Shown in pieces: positions 39,469-48,762 of a stretch of DNA of 60,352 nt (its first letter is position 1; each line of letters opens with the position of its first letter). The position numbers and the translations under genes are program-made. This DNA is from an uncultured Christensenellaceae bacterium (GTDB lineage: Bacteria; Bacillota; Clostridia; Christensenellales; Borkfalkiaceae): assembly GCA_910587825.1 (NCBI GenBank), contig CAJUNJ010000011.1, positions 1 to 60,352 of the forward strand, given 5' to 3'. A model generated the notes under the pieces. It was given only the letters and a program-made list of their open reading frames with translations. It did no database searches and was not told the DNA's origin.

Positions 39469-39975
39469 TTAAATAAGCTCTATTACGGCTTCTTCGGCAG
39501 CATCGCCGCGACGTGTTCCCAACAGGTAAATGCGGGTATAACCGCCGCCCTGTCCGAGTTCTTCCGCACGCTGAGCGTATTTGGGAGCAATTTCATTGAA
39601 AAGCTTTTCCATAAGGGGATGCTGTATATCCGCCGTTCTCTTTCTGAAATCGGACTTCTTCTCGCTGAATCCCTTTACTTCCTGCAAATCTCTGAGCTTC
39701 GCCATAATAGCACGGCGCGCCGCAAGCTTTTTGGGGCTGTCCTTTATGGATTTGCTTTTAATTTCCTTGCCTTTTTTATCGGTCTTGACTACTTCGGTTT
39801 CGATGTTGTCGTCGTAAACCTTGCAAGCCTTGGTTATAATTTTTTCAACGTAGGGTTGAAGCGCTTTCGCCCTTGCTTCGGTGGTGGTAATTTTGCCGTA
39901 CCAAAGTAATTCCGAAGCCTGATTGCGAAGTATTGCCATTCTTTGCTCTGCCGTTTTTCCTAATTTACCGGGCAT
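39469..39975 (-). CDS. rplQ: Ribosomal protein L17
   Basis: Large-subunit protein at the exit of the peptide tunnel; last gene of the alpha operon. The start MPGKLGKTAEQRMAIL at 39975 has GGAGG upstream. At 168 residues it is longer than the common 115-130. The extra part is a Lys-rich insert of about 50 residues near 65-120 (KTDKKGKEIKSKSIKD), before the conserved end GGYTRIYLLGTRRGDAAEEA. Such inserts occur in other Clostridia. It follows rpoA by 4 bp. Confidence 0.96.
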   Translation of the reverse strand: MPGKLGKTAEQRMAILRNQASELLWYGKITTTEARAKALQPYVEKIITKACKVYDDNIETEVVKTDKKGKEIKSKSIKDSPKKLAARRAIMAKLRDLQEVKGFSEKKSDFRKRTADIQHPLMEKLFNEIAPKYAQRAEELGQGGGYTRIYLLGTRRGDAAEEAVIELI

Positions 39976-39979
39976 TTTA

Positions 39980-40933
39980 TTAATCCTCCTTGTTCGCAAG
40001 TGATAATCCGTAGGATTGAAGCTTCAAAATAACTTCGTCCAAAGACTTTCTGCCGAGATTTCTCACTTTAAGCATTTCGTCTTCGGTCTTTTTGGTCAAA
40101 TCTTCTACGGTGTGTATGTTTGCCCGCTTCAAGCAGTTGTACGAGCGAACGGATAAATCCATTTCCTCGATAGCCATTGCGAGTATCTTCTGTTGTTTGT
40201 CGTCTTCGTTTTTGACGAGAATGTCCATATCCCTGATTGTGTCCGAAAGGTCGACGAAAAGAGAAATATGATCCTGCATTATCTTCGCCGCAAGAGATAC
40301 TATTTCTTTTGCGCTGAACGCGCCGTTCGTCCAGACTTCAAGCGTAAGCTTGTCGTAGTCGGTATTCTGTCCCACGCGGGTGTTTTCAACCGAGTAATTG
40401 ACCTTTTTGACAGGCGTGTAAATCGAATCTATGGGGATGTAATCGATAAGTTCGGTGCGGGTATGGTCTGCGCCTTTGTAGCCCCTGCCGCGCCCGATGG
40501 TTATTTCCATATCGATTTTACCGCCTTCGTCTACGGTACAGATATGCTGGTCGCCGTTGATTATTTCGATTTCCGCGTCTTCGGAAATGTCGCTTGCCTT
40601 AACTTCGCAAGGACCTACTTTATAGAGATGAACGACTTTTACATAGTCTTTATCGGTTATTTTCGTCTTGATTGCAAGCGTCTTTAAGTTGAGAATAATT
40701 TCAGTTACGTCCTCTTTAACGCCCGCTACTGCCGAAAATTCGTGTTTGACCGTGCCGTCAAGAAATCTTATGCCCTGCGCCGCCGCTCCGGGGAGTGCGG
40801 AAAGCAGTATTCTTCTAAGGCAGTTGCCTATTGTAAGACCGAAGCCCTTTTCAAGCGGTTCTACAACGACCTTCGCGTACGACTGGTCCTCGCTTTCCTC
40901 AACTTCGATTTTGGGCATATCCATTTCGATCAT
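39980..40933 (-). CDS. rpoA: RNA polymerase alpha subunit
   Basis: A 317-residue subunit. The N-terminal dimer domain includes LEKGFGLTIGNCLRRILLSA, and the C-terminal DNA- and activator-binding domain includes SYNCLKRANIHTVEDL and LGRKSLDEVI. Normal length. It lies between rpsD and rplQ as in most Bacillota, with a GGAGG site before the ATG at 40933. Confidence 0.98.
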   Translation of the reverse strand: MIEMDMPKIEVEESEDQSYAKVVVEPLEKGFGLTIGNCLRRILLSALPGAAAQGIRFLDGTVKHEFSAVAGVKEDVTEIILNLKTLAIKTKITDKDYVKVVHLYKVGPCEVKASDISEDAEIEIINGDQHICTVDEGGKIDMEITIGRGRGYKGADHTRTELIDYIPIDSIYTPVKKVNYSVENTRVGQNTDYDKLTLEVWTNGAFSAKEIVSLAAKIMQDHISLFVDLSDTIRDMDILVKNEDDKQQKILAMAIEEMDLSVRSYNCLKRANIHTVEDLTKKTEDEMLKVRNLGRKSLDEVILKLQSYGLSLANKED

Positions 40934-40957
40934 ATTGCTACCTCCTATTTTAAATTA

Positions 40958-41581
40958 TTACTTGGAGTACAATTCGACAATCATATGTTCTGAAATCTGG
41001 CTGTCGATATCATCTCTTGCAGGAAGCGATAAAATTTTACCTTCCAACTTTTCGGGGTTAAATTCAAGCCATTTGGGCATTACGCCTACTTTCATAGCTT
41101 TAATCGCTTCAAAGTACTTATTCGAGGTTTTGTTTTCCTTAACGGTGACTACGTCGCCTACTCTTACGATGTACGAAGGAATGTTTACCTTTTTGCCGTT
41201 GACAAGAAAATGTCCGTGGTTGACAAGCTGTCTTGCCTGCGAGCGGCTTGCGCCTATTCCCATACGGAAAATTACGTTGTCAAGTCTGCGTTCCAGAAGC
41301 GAAAGCATATTTTCACCGGTTATGCCCTTCATTCTGTCGGCTTTTTCGTAGTACGCGCGGAACTGTCCTTCCTGAACGCCGTAAATACGCTTAACCTTCT
41401 GCTTTTCGCGGAGCTGCTGACCGTATTCGGACACCTTCTTTCTGCCGGCGCCGTGCGCTCCGGGAGGAGTGGGTCTCTTTTCGAACGGACACTTGCCCGT
41501 GTAACATTTATCGCCCTTTAAAAACAGCTTTCCGCCTTCTCTTCTGCAAAGACGGCATTTAGCTTCTCTGTAAGTTGCCAT
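40958..41581 (-). CDS. rpsD: Ribosomal protein S4 (zinc-binding form)
   Basis: Small-subunit assembly protein of 207 residues. The cysteines at 9, 12, 26 and 31 (CRLC...CYTGKC) mark the zinc-binding form of S4. The S4 RNA-binding domain (LDNVIFRMGIGASRSQARQL) follows. In many bacteria S4 also represses its own operon. No leader element for that was identified here. Confidence 0.98.
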   Translation of the reverse strand: MATYREAKCRLCRREGGKLFLKGDKCYTGKCPFEKRPTPPGAHGAGRKKVSEYGQQLREKQKVKRIYGVQEGQFRAYYEKADRMKGITGENMLSLLERRLDNVIFRMGIGASRSQARQLVNHGHFLVNGKKVNIPSYIVRVGDVVTVKENKTSNKYFEAIKAMKVGVMPKWLEFNPEKLEGKILSLPARDDIDSQISEHMIVELYSK

Positions 41582-41600
41582 ATCTAATTTCTACCTCCGA

Positions 41601-42005
41601 TTATACTCTGCGACGCTTAGGCGGTCTGCAACCGTTGTGGGGAATGGGCGACACGTCGGAAATTGCGGTAATTTCCACGTCGCACGCGCCTATTGCCCTT
41701 ATTGCCGATTCCCTGCCCGCGCCGGGGCCCTTTACGAATACTTCTACCGAACGCAGTCCGTGTTCCTTTGCGGCTTTGATTGCCGTTTCGGTAGCCATCT
41801 GTGCGGCGAACGGAGTACCCTTTCTCGAACCTTTGAAGTTAAGGCTGCCTGCGCTGGACCAGGATATTACATTGCCCTGCGCGTCGGTTACGGTTACAAG
41901 CGTGTTATTGAAAGTCGACTGGATGTGTACCTGACCTCTGTCAACCTTTTTAAGCTCTCTGCGTTTTCTCGTAACGGTTTGCTTTTTATTGTTAGTCGAT
42001 GCCAT
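41601..42005 (-). CDS. rpsK: Ribosomal protein S11
   Basis: Small-subunit platform protein of 134 residues. The motifs STFNNTLVTVTDAQGNVISW, AAKEHGLRSVEVFVKGPG and the end GCRPPKRRRV are diagnostic. It starts 11 bp past rpsM, in normal alpha-operon order. Confidence 0.98.
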   Translation of the reverse strand: MASTNNKKQTVTRKRRELKKVDRGQVHIQSTFNNTLVTVTDAQGNVISWSSAGSLNFKGSRKGTPFAAQMATETAIKAAKEHGLRSVEVFVKGPGAGRESAIRAIGACDVEITAISDVSPIPHNGCRPPKRRRV

Positions 42006-42016
42006 ACCTTACCTCC

Positions 42017-42391
42017 TTACTTCGCTCCCTTCTTCTTTGCAACCGTGCGGCGGGGACCTTTTCTCGTCCTCGCGTTGGTCTTTGTGGACTGTCCGCGTAC
42101 GGGCAGACCCTTTCTGTGACGGATGCCGCGATAGCATCCTATTTCCATAAGTCTTTTGATGTTAAGCGAAACTTCGCTGCGAAGTTCGCCTTCGACCCTG
42201 TAATTATGGTCGATATATTCTCTGAGTTTTGATACCGTCTGTTCGTCGAGGTCCTTGACGCGCGTATCGGGGTCAATGCCCGTTGCGGCAAGAATTTTCT
42301 GCGACGTTTTTAAACCGATACCGTAGATATAGGTAAGACCTATTTCTATCCTTTTTTCTCTGGGTAAATCTACACCGGCAATACGTGCCAT
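42017..42391 (-). CDS. rpsM: Ribosomal protein S13
   Basis: Small-subunit head protein of 124 residues (ARIAGVDLPREKRIEIGLTY and the tail RGIRHRKGLPVRGQ). The ATG at 42391 has GGAGG upstream. A 221-bp gap separates it from rpmJ. The gap contains possible promoter-like boxes (TTGAAG, 16 bp, TACAAA near 42430-42460) but no gene that I can support. Confidence 0.98.
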   Translation of the reverse strand: MARIAGVDLPREKRIEIGLTYIYGIGLKTSQKILAATGIDPDTRVKDLDEQTVSKLREYIDHNYRVEGELRSEVSLNIKRLMEIGCYRGIRHRKGLPVRGQSTKTNARTRKGPRRTVAKKKGAK

Positions 42392-42612
42392 ACGATTTAA
42401 TTCCTCCGTTATATTTTTAAGTGTGTATTTTGTATGTCAACCTGTACGGACTTCAATGCCGGAATTTGGAATGAGCTTTAAAGAACGTACGGAATTTTAT
42501 TTGTAATTAGTGCAAAACAACGCGCGGCGGAAAATTTACCTGCCGTACGCCGTTAAAGCCGAAACGATAAAGCGTATCCGACCGAAAATAACTGCCGGAA
42601 CACGCAAACGTT

Positions 42613-42729
42613 TTAGCCTTGACGCTGTTTGTGGCTCTTGTTTTTAGAGCATATAACCATTACTTTGCCGTTTCTTTTGATTACTTTGCATTTATCGCAC
42701 ATAGGCTTTACAGAAGGTCTGACTTTCAT
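42613..42729 (-). CDS. rpmJ: Ribosomal protein L36
   Basis: A 38-residue zinc-binding large-subunit protein: MKVRPSVKPMCDKCKVIKRN at the start and SHKQRQG at the end. The ligands are in CDKC and at ICSKNKSH. This is the C+ form. It lies between infA and rpsM as expected. GAGGAAA stands before the ATG. Confidence 0.97.
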   Translation of the reverse strand: MKVRPSVKPMCDKCKVIKRNGKVMVICSKNKSHKQRQG

Positions 42730-42785
42730 AACATTTCCTCTTTAAAATTAGTTTTTTCGTGCAAGAACGGACGCGCCGTCTTTTA

Positions 42786-43007
42786 TTAATTTTTGCTTCG
42801 CCAAACTATCCTGCCCTTAGTCAAATCGTAAGGACTCATTTCTAACTTGACGTTGTCGCCCTCGATAATACGGATATAGTTCAGACGGAGCTTACCCGAA
42901 ATATACGCGGTTATTACGTAACCGTTGGACAGTTTAACTTTAAAATTTGCGTTGGGAAGGCATTCTATTACCTTGCCCTCGGCTTCGATTACATCGTTTT
43001 TAGACAT
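42786..43007 (-). CDS. infA: Translation initiation factor IF-1
   Basis: A 73-residue S1/OB-fold factor that occupies the A site during initiation (EAEGKVIECLPNANFKVKLS, GDNVKLEMSPYDLTKGRIVW). Normal length. It starts 7 bp past the KOW-domain gene. Confidence 0.98.
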   Translation of the reverse strand: MSKNDVIEAEGKVIECLPNANFKVKLSNGYVITAYISGKLRLNYIRIIEGDNVKLEMSPYDLTKGRIVWRSKN

Positions 43008-43014
43008 TATTAAT

Positions 43015-43353
43015 TCAACCTTGCCGTTCTCCGGCGATATCGGAAATATTTTCTTTTACGTCGGAAGAGGTTTTTAACATCGGGTCGTTGTAGGGGCGAA
43101 GCGCCGAATACACTTCCGAGTCGAATACCTGCCTTCCGTCTGAGAACTTTGCGGAAATAATTTCAGCCTTATCGGGTAAGAGTCTGACGTGTTTTAAATT
43201 TTTGCGTTTGGGCGAAGCAAGCTTTTTGAAGTTGCCGTCAACAACGCCTATTGCGCCGTCGGGGTACGCTATTCTGATAATATAGTACCTGCCCTTATCC
43301 CTGCCTTGAAGGCTTTGGCATATTCCGCCGATTTCGGGCTGTTTGACTTTCAT
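43015..43353 (-). CDS. KOW-domain RNA-binding protein
   Basis: A 112-residue protein with an N-terminal KOW-like segment (GGICQSLQGRDKGRYYIIRI) followed by VDGNFKKLASPKRKNLKHVR. Proteins of this kind, distantly like eukaryotic L14, stand between map and infA in many Clostridia, and their role is unknown. The second half (about 70-112) is poorly conserved in appearance. Its start overlaps the map stop by four bases (ATGA), so translation is coupled. Confidence 0.88.
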   Translation of the reverse strand: MKVKQPEIGGICQSLQGRDKGRYYIIRIAYPDGAIGVVDGNFKKLASPKRKNLKHVRLLPDKAEIISAKFSDGRQVFDSEVYSALRPYNDPMLKTSSDVKENISDIAGERQG

Positions 43354-44096
43354 AGAGTTAAAATCTCCACTCCGTCTTCTTTAATAAGCACGGTGTTTTC
43401 GTAATGCGCCGCAGGCTTTCCGTCCGCGGTCGTTACCGTCCAACCGTCCGCTCTGTCAAAATTTACTTTAAAGGTTCCGGCGGTTATCATAGGTTCTATA
43501 CAGATAGTCATACCGGCTTTAAGCCGCATACCCGTACCCTTTCTGCCATAGTTGGGAACAGAAGGGTCTTCGTGCATTTGCCTGCCTATTCCGTGACCCG
43601 TAAGCGCGCGCACAACACCGTAACCGTTAGCTTCGGCGTGCGTCTGCACTTTATAACCTATATCGTACAGCGGGGTGCCCGCCCGTAAACCTTCAATAGC
43701 TTTGAAAAAACATTCCTCGGTCACTCTTACAAGCCGCTTTTTCTCTTCGCTGACGTCGCCTATGAGAAAAGTTCTGCAAGCGTCGCCGTGGAAGCCGTTC
43801 TTTTCGGCGGTTATATCCACGCTGACTATGTCGCCGTCAGAAAGTATTCTGTCCGACGGAATGCCGTGGACAACCACTTCGTTGACCGACACGCACGAGC
43901 TTGCGGGATAACCTTCGTAACCGAGTTCGGAAGGATACGCCCCGCAGGAAGTGATGTACCTGTAAACGAGTTCGTCAACCTGTTTTGTCGTCATACCCGC
44001 ACGGATATTCTTTCCCACGAAGTCGAGCGTTTCCTTTACTATGCGGCAGCTTTCGCGCATAAGCGCGATTTCTTCGCCGCTTTTTACCGTTATCAT
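43350..44096 (-). CDS. map: Methionine aminopeptidase, type I
   Basis: Removes the initiator methionine from new proteins. The 248-residue protein has the metal ligands of the family: Asp in VSVDITAEKNGFHGDACRTF (two Asp), His in LTGHGIGRQMHE, Glu in CIEPMITAG, and Glu in HYENTVLI. It overlaps adk and the KOW-domain gene by four bases each, giving a coupled series adk - map - KOW. Confidence 0.97.
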   Translation of the reverse strand: MITVKSGEEIALMRESCRIVKETLDFVGKNIRAGMTTKQVDELVYRYITSCGAYPSELGYEGYPASSCVSVNEVVVHGIPSDRILSDGDIVSVDITAEKNGFHGDACRTFLIGDVSEEKKRLVRVTEECFFKAIEGLRAGTPLYDIGYKVQTHAEANGYGVVRALTGHGIGRQMHEDPSVPNYGRKGTGMRLKAGMTICIEPMITAGTFKVNFDRADGWTVTTADGKPAAHYENTVLIKEDGVEILTL

Positions 44097-44725
44097 TTGC
44101 CGTATTTGTCCAGAATTTCGCAGACAGCCTTAAACACTTCCTCGGGCGTGCCGTTTCCGCATTTTACGGAAGCCAGCTTGTTCTGAGCCGAGTAATAAGC
44201 GATAAGCGGAGCCGTCATAACGTTGTACGTATCAAGTCTTGCTTTTACCGTTTCGGGGTTGTCGTCGTCGCGCCTGTAAAGCTGTTTTCCGCACTTCGCG
44301 CAAGTCGTCGCGCCGTTGAGCGTGGATATGTGATAGCTTTCACCGCAGGAGCATACGCGTCTTCCGCATATTCTGTCCATTAAAAGGTCGGTGTCGACTT
44401 CGAAGTTAAGGCAAAGATCTATATCCGCGAACTTTGAAAGTTCTTCCGCCTGATAAAGACTGCGGGGAAATCCGTCGAGAAGATAACCGTCTTTGACGTC
44501 GTCTTCCGCAAGTCTGTTTTTGACTATTTCGCAAGTTACCGAATCGGGAACGAGTTTGCCCGCGTCGATGTACGACTTTGCAAGCTTACCGATTTCGGTG
44601 CCCTGTTTTATGTTTGCCCTGAAAATATCGCCCGTGGAAATATGGGTAATTCCGTACTTTTCCGATATTCTCGTTGCCTGCGTTCCCTTGCCGGCGCCGG
44701 GTGCGCCGAGAAGAATAATCTTCAT
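44093..44725 (-). CDS. adk: Adenylate kinase (zinc-LID form)
   Basis: Interconverts AMP, ADP and ATP. The P-loop is GAPGAGKGTQ (about 8-17) and the AMP site includes GFPRSLYQAEEL. The LID domain has a structural zinc site (CSCGESYH ... CAKC), typical of Gram-positive bacteria. The ATG at 44725 with GAGGAA upstream is preferred to a GTG at 44737. Length 210 residues. It lies between secY and map as usual. Confidence 0.97.
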   Translation of the reverse strand: MKIILLGAPGAGKGTQATRISEKYGITHISTGDIFRANIKQGTEIGKLAKSYIDAGKLVPDSVTCEIVKNRLAEDDVKDGYLLDGFPRSLYQAEELSKFADIDLCLNFEVDTDLLMDRICGRRVCSCGESYHISTLNGATTCAKCGKQLYRRDDDNPETVKARLDTYNVMTAPLIAYYSAQNKLASVKCGNGTPEEVFKAVCEILDKYGK

Positions 44726-44745
44726 ACTGTTCCTCACGATTTTTA

Positions 44746-46131
44746 TTATTTAAGGAAGCCCTTATAGTTCTTCATCATAAGCTGCGATTCAAGCTGTTTG
44801 TCAAGTTCAAGCGCAACAGATACGACGATTAAGATACCCGTCGTGGAGAATACCGACAGAAGCGCGGTATCCGTACCGAGATTAAGACTTGTGACTACCA
44901 TCGAAAGAATCGAAGGTATGAACGCGACTAACGACAGATATATTGCGCCGAACAGAGTAATTCTGTTGGAAATCTTTTTAAGATAGTCCGCCGTAGGTCT
45001 GCCGGGTCTGATACCCTGTATGAAGCCGCCGTTCTGCTGAATTGTCTTTGACACGTCTTCGGGATTGAACTGCATCGACTGATAGAAGAATGCAAACGCA
45101 AAGATGAGCAAGCAAAGCGTTACCATATAGATAAGCTGACCGTACCAGTAGGGTGACGAACCGGAGAACCAGTTGGTAATTCCCGTTGCCGCAGTCGAAT
45201 TGGGCCAGAAAAGGCTGATTATCATCTGGGGGAAGGAGATGAGCGCGAACGCGAAGATTAAAGGCATAACGCCCGAACCCGCTATTCTTATGGGAATGAC
45301 CGACGACTGACCGCCGTACATTCTTCTGCCCTTAACCTGTTTTGCATATTGGACGGGTATTCTTCTTTCGGATAGGTCGACCGCGACAATCGCCGCAAAT
45401 TCGAGTATCGTAAGAATTGCAAAGCCCAGAAGCTCCCACAGAACTTCGGGATGCGCGCCGTCCGATGTTCCCAGACCGAATACCTGACCGAACTTGCCGA
45501 CTATGGTAAGTCCCGCCGTCGAAAGTATACCGATAAAGATGATAAGCGATATACCGTTGGATACGCCGTATTCCGTAATTCTTTCACCAAGCCACATAAC
45601 GAGCATTGCGCCCGCAGTGTAAACTACGGTAAGGAATATGCCCGCCATCCACAACGCCGCTGTCTTCGAAATACCGCTGCCTTCGAAGTGTCCGAAAAGC
45701 GCAACCTTGATGGAATCGCTCTGGATACCGAAGTTAACGACAATACCGATAGCCTGCGCCACCGCAAGCGCGATGGTTACGTAACGGGTTATCTGTGCAA
45801 TCTTCTTTCTGCCGTCTTCACCCTGTTTGGAAAGACGTTCCAAAGCGGGAATACCCACAGTAAGAAGCTGAACGATAATCGAAGCGTTGATGTAGGGGCT
45901 TATACCGAGCGCGAACAGCGTTGCATTTGCAAGCGAACCGCCCGTGATGTCGGAAAGTATTTCAAGGAAGGAATAGTTGCCGTTTGTTATAAAATCGCTG
46001 AAAGTCGATACGGTTATTCCGGGTACGGGGATATAACACCCGAGCCTGAAAATAAGCAGAAGAAGCAAAGTTATCCATATCTTCTTTCTTATTTCCTTGA
46101 CCTTAAAACAGTTTTTTATTGTTTCAAACAT
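44746..46131 (-). CDS. secY: Preprotein translocase channel subunit SecY
   Basis: Main channel of the Sec export machinery, 461 residues with ten predicted membrane helices. Typical segments are RLGCYIPVPGI, the ALGISPYINASIIVQLL plug region, and the cytoplasmic loop SERRIPVQYAKQ. The loop before the last helices (GFIQGIRPGRPTADYLKKI) is also standard. Standard position between rplO and adk. Confidence 0.98.
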   Translation of the reverse strand: MFETIKNCFKVKEIRKKIWITLLLLLIFRLGCYIPVPGITVSTFSDFITNGNYSFLEILSDITGGSLANATLFALGISPYINASIIVQLLTVGIPALERLSKQGEDGRKKIAQITRYVTIALAVAQAIGIVVNFGIQSDSIKVALFGHFEGSGISKTAALWMAGIFLTVVYTAGAMLVMWLGERITEYGVSNGISLIIFIGILSTAGLTIVGKFGQVFGLGTSDGAHPEVLWELLGFAILTILEFAAIVAVDLSERRIPVQYAKQVKGRRMYGGQSSVIPIRIAGSGVMPLIFAFALISFPQMIISLFWPNSTAATGITNWFSGSSPYWYGQLIYMVTLCLLIFAFAFFYQSMQFNPEDVSKTIQQNGGFIQGIRPGRPTADYLKKISNRITLFGAIYLSLVAFIPSILSMVVTSLNLGTDTALLSVFSTTGILIVVSVALELDKQLESQLMMKNYKGFLK

Positions 46132-46193
46132 TTTGAACCTCTTTGTTTAAGGTATTAAGCCGTGCAATGCGCCCAACTCGGCGCATACGGAAA

Positions 46194-46643
46194 TTATTCT
46201 GCAACTTCGCAGGTGCCGCCGGCTTTTTCGATTGCCGCCTTTGCGCTTTCCGAGAATTTAACGGCTTTAACGGTGAGGGCGACTTTGATTTCGCCCGTAC
46301 CGAGTACTTTAAGACCTGCAGAATTTTTAACTTCCTTTGCAAGGTTGTTTGCGGCTACGTAATCGAAATCCACTACGGTACCCGCCGCTATTTTTTCAAG
46401 CTGGCTTAAATTGATTATTGTATAATGGGTTGCCCATTTATTGTGAAATCCGCGTTTGGGGATACGTCTTGCAAGGGGCATCTGACCGCCTTCGAAGCCG
46501 GGACGTACGCCGCCGCCCGAACGCGCCCACTGACCCTTGTGACCTTTACAAGATGTCTTGCCGTGACCGGAACCGATACCTCTTCCAAGCCTCTTTACGC
46601 GGGTGGTCGAACCCTCTGCGGGCGATAATGTATCTATTCTCAT
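46194..46643 (-). CDS. rplO: Ribosomal protein L15
   Basis: A 149-residue large-subunit protein. The Gly/Arg-rich N-terminus (LGRGIGSGHGKTSCKGHKGQ) and FEGGQMPLARRIPKRGF are diagnostic. It follows rpmD by 3 bp and precedes secY. Confidence 0.98.
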   Translation of the reverse strand: MRIDTLSPAEGSTTRVKRLGRGIGSGHGKTSCKGHKGQWARSGGGVRPGFEGGQMPLARRIPKRGFHNKWATHYTIINLSQLEKIAAGTVVDFDYVAANNLAKEVKNSAGLKVLGTGEIKVALTVKAVKFSESAKAAIEKAGGTCEVAE

Positions 46644-46646
46644 AAA

Positions 46647-46826
46647 TTATTCTCCTGCCTTTTCGGTTTTAAGAAGATAACCTACCTTCTTAATCTGTCC
46701 CATAACTGCGGGGGTTTCTTCAAAGGTCTTGGTGCTGCCTATTTTTTTAAGTCCCAACGCCTCGACGGTAGCCTTGACCGTCTTTGTTTCGTTGGACGCG
46801 CTTTTTACTAACGTTACCTTTATCAT
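46647..46826 (-). CDS. rpmD: Ribosomal protein L30
   Basis: A 59-residue large-subunit protein, read from the ATG at 46826: it opens MIKVTLVKSASNETK and continues ATVEALGLKKIGSTKTFEET. Standard place between rpsE and rplO, with GGAGGG upstream of the start. Confidence 0.96.
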   Translation of the reverse strand: MIKVTLVKSASNETKTVKATVEALGLKKIGSTKTFEETPAVMGQIKKVGYLLKTEKAGE

Positions 46827-46837
46827 ACCGCCCTCCG

Positions 46838-47371
46838 TTATACCGTTAATTCTTCCACGCTTATTCCGCGAGCCTGTGCCACGTCTTCGGGCGACATAAG
46901 TTCATACAAGCCGTATACCGCCGCTTTAACGCAGTTGATGGGGTTGGAAGTGCCGTGCGACTTGGTTCTTACGTCCTTGACGCCCGCGGCTTCCATTACC
47001 GCACGTACTGGACCGCCCGCAATAACGCCGGTACCTTCGGAAGCAGGCATCATAAGAACCGAACCTCTGCCGAATATACCCGTTACGGTATGAGGAATAG
47101 AAGTGCCTTTAAGGCTTACCTTACGCATACTTTTCTTTGCCTGCGCAGTAGCCTTTTCGATAGCTTCGGGAACTTCCTTGCTTTTGCCCATTCCGTAACC
47201 TACGCTGCCGTTGCCGTCGCCTACTACGACAAGCGCGGCGAATCTCATATTTCTGCCGCCCTTTACGGTCTTGGTAACTCTGTTTACCTGAATAAGCTTT
47301 TTGATTAAGCCGTCGTCCTCCTGCCTTCTTCTGTTATCTCTTCTTGCAGGTCTTTCTTTTCTTTCTTCCAT
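46838..47371 (-). CDS. rpsE: Ribosomal protein S5
   Basis: A 177-residue small-subunit protein involved in decoding accuracy. It has the double-stranded RNA-binding fold (VNRVTKTVKGGRNMRFAALV) and VGYGMGKSKEVPEAIEKA. The first 22 residues are an extra, highly charged extension (EERKERPARRDNRRRQEDD). Confidence 0.98.
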   Translation of the reverse strand: MEERKERPARRDNRRRQEDDGLIKKLIQVNRVTKTVKGGRNMRFAALVVVGDGNGSVGYGMGKSKEVPEAIEKATAQAKKSMRKVSLKGTSIPHTVTGIFGRGSVLMMPASEGTGVIAGGPVRAVMEAAGVKDVRTKSHGTSNPINCVKAAVYGLYELMSPEDVAQARGISVEELTV

Positions 47372-47381
47372 TATAAACTCC

Positions 47382-47750
47382 TTAGAAATTGAGTCCGGCT
47401 TCTCTTGCGCCGTCCGCTACCGCCTGTACGCGACCCGTATAAAGGTAACCGCCTCTGTCGAATACGACTTCCTTTATGCCGTTTGCAAGCGCCTTTTCAG
47501 CGGCTCTTTTGCCGACTGCTTTTGCAGCTTCCGTCTTGGTCATATCCTTGATTTCAGCCTTTACGTCCTTTTCCATAGTCGAAGCCGAGCAGAGCGTTAC
47601 GCCCTTTACGTCGTCGATAAGCTGTACGTAAATGTGATTAAGGCTTCTGTAAACGTTAAGACGGGGAGTTTCCGCTGTTCCGGAAATCTTTTTCCTTACT
47701 CTTGCGTGGCGGCGTTGTCTTTCCGTGTTTTTATCTATTTTCTTAATCAT
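47382..47750 (-). CDS. rplR: Ribosomal protein L18
   Basis: A 122-residue 5S-rRNA-binding protein. The start MIKKIDKNTERQRRHARVRK at 47750 has GGAG at good spacing. RLNVYRSLNHIYVQLIDD and the end FDRGGYLYTGRVQAVADGAR are typical. A longer in-frame start at 47786 falls inside the end of rplF's spacer and lacks support. Confidence 0.97.
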   Translation of the reverse strand: MIKKIDKNTERQRRHARVRKKISGTAETPRLNVYRSLNHIYVQLIDDVKGVTLCSASTMEKDVKAEIKDMTKTEAAKAVGKRAAEKALANGIKEVVFDRGGYLYTGRVQAVADGAREAGLNF

Positions 47751-47794
47751 AATAATTCTCCTATGGGAGTCAAGCAATTTCCGCAACGCAAAAA

Positions 47795-48337
47795 TTACTT
47801 CTTGCCCTTGCCTCCCGTCTTGCCTTCCTTACGTTCGATTACTTCGTCGCTGTAAGCTATGCCGTAACCGTGGTAAGGTTCGGGAACTCTTATTTTACGG
47901 ATATTTGCCGCAACCTGTCCGACAAGCGTTTTATCGATACCCGACACAACTATTTCGTTGGGACCGGGGCATTCAAGCTTTACGCCCGCGGGTTCGGCAA
48001 AATCAACGGGATGCGAAAACCCTACGTTAAGCACTACTTTGTTGCCCTGTTTTGCAACTTTCCAGCCGACGCCGTTTACTTTAAGCGACTTTTTATAGCC
48101 TTCCGTAACGCCTACTACCATATTGTGGAGAAGCGCGCGGTACAGTCCGTGTTTTGCGTCTGCGCCATTGCCCGTCTTTAAGACGTGCGCTTCCGCGCCT
48201 TCGACCTTGACGTCAATATCGCCCGTTATCTGCTGGGTTAACGTTCCCTTTGCGCCCTTAACGGTCAGAAGTCCGTTTTCGAACGTAACGGTGACGCCTG
48301 CGGGAATTGCAACGGGTAATTTACCTATTCTTGACAT
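47795..48337 (-). CDS. rplF: Ribosomal protein L6
   Basis: A 180-residue large-subunit protein with the duplicated L6 fold: MSRIGKLPVAIPAGVTV at the start and the conserved KIRVPEPYHGYGIAYSDEVI near the end. It lies between rpsH and rplR. Confidence 0.98.
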   Translation of the reverse strand: MSRIGKLPVAIPAGVTVTFENGLLTVKGAKGTLTQQITGDIDVKVEGAEAHVLKTGNGADAKHGLYRALLHNMVVGVTEGYKKSLKVNGVGWKVAKQGNKVVLNVGFSHPVDFAEPAGVKLECPGPNEIVVSGIDKTLVGQVAANIRKIRVPEPYHGYGIAYSDEVIERKEGKTGGKGKK

Positions 48338-48352
48338 ACTTAAATTACCTCC

Positions 48353-48745
48353 TTACCAGATGTAGCAAAGCACTTCGCCGCCTACGTTTGCGGCCTTTGC
48401 CTGCTTATCCGTCATTATACCTTTGTTGGTTGAAAGTAAAGCTATTCCCAAACCGTCCAATACCTTGGGCATATTGTCAACGCCCGCGTAGGAACGAAGT
48501 CCGGGTTTGGATACCCTTTGAAGTCCGTTTATTACCGAACGTCTTTTGCCCGTATATTTAAGCGTTATAAGAAGTTTGCCGTTGTATCCGTCTTCGACAA
48601 GCTTAACGTCGGAGATAAAACCTTCTTTAAGCATAATGTCGGCGATGGCTTTCTTCATATTGGAAGAGGGAACCTCAACCGTGTCTTTGTTAACCATTAT
48701 CGCATTCCTGATGCGTGTGAGCATATCTGCTATGGGATCTGTCAT
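48353..48745 (-). CDS. rpsH: Ribosomal protein S8
   Basis: A 130-residue primary 16S-binding protein (DPIADMLTRIRNAIMVNKDT, GIALLSTNKGIMTDKQAKAA). In other bacteria S8 controls the spc operon. No matching operator was identified here. Confidence 0.98.
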   Translation of the reverse strand: MTDPIADMLTRIRNAIMVNKDTVEVPSSNMKKAIADIMLKEGFISDVKLVEDGYNGKLLITLKYTGKRRSVINGLQRVSKPGLRSYAGVDNMPKVLDGLGIALLSTNKGIMTDKQAKAANVGGEVLCYIW

Positions 48746-48762
48746 TATTAATTACCTCTCTC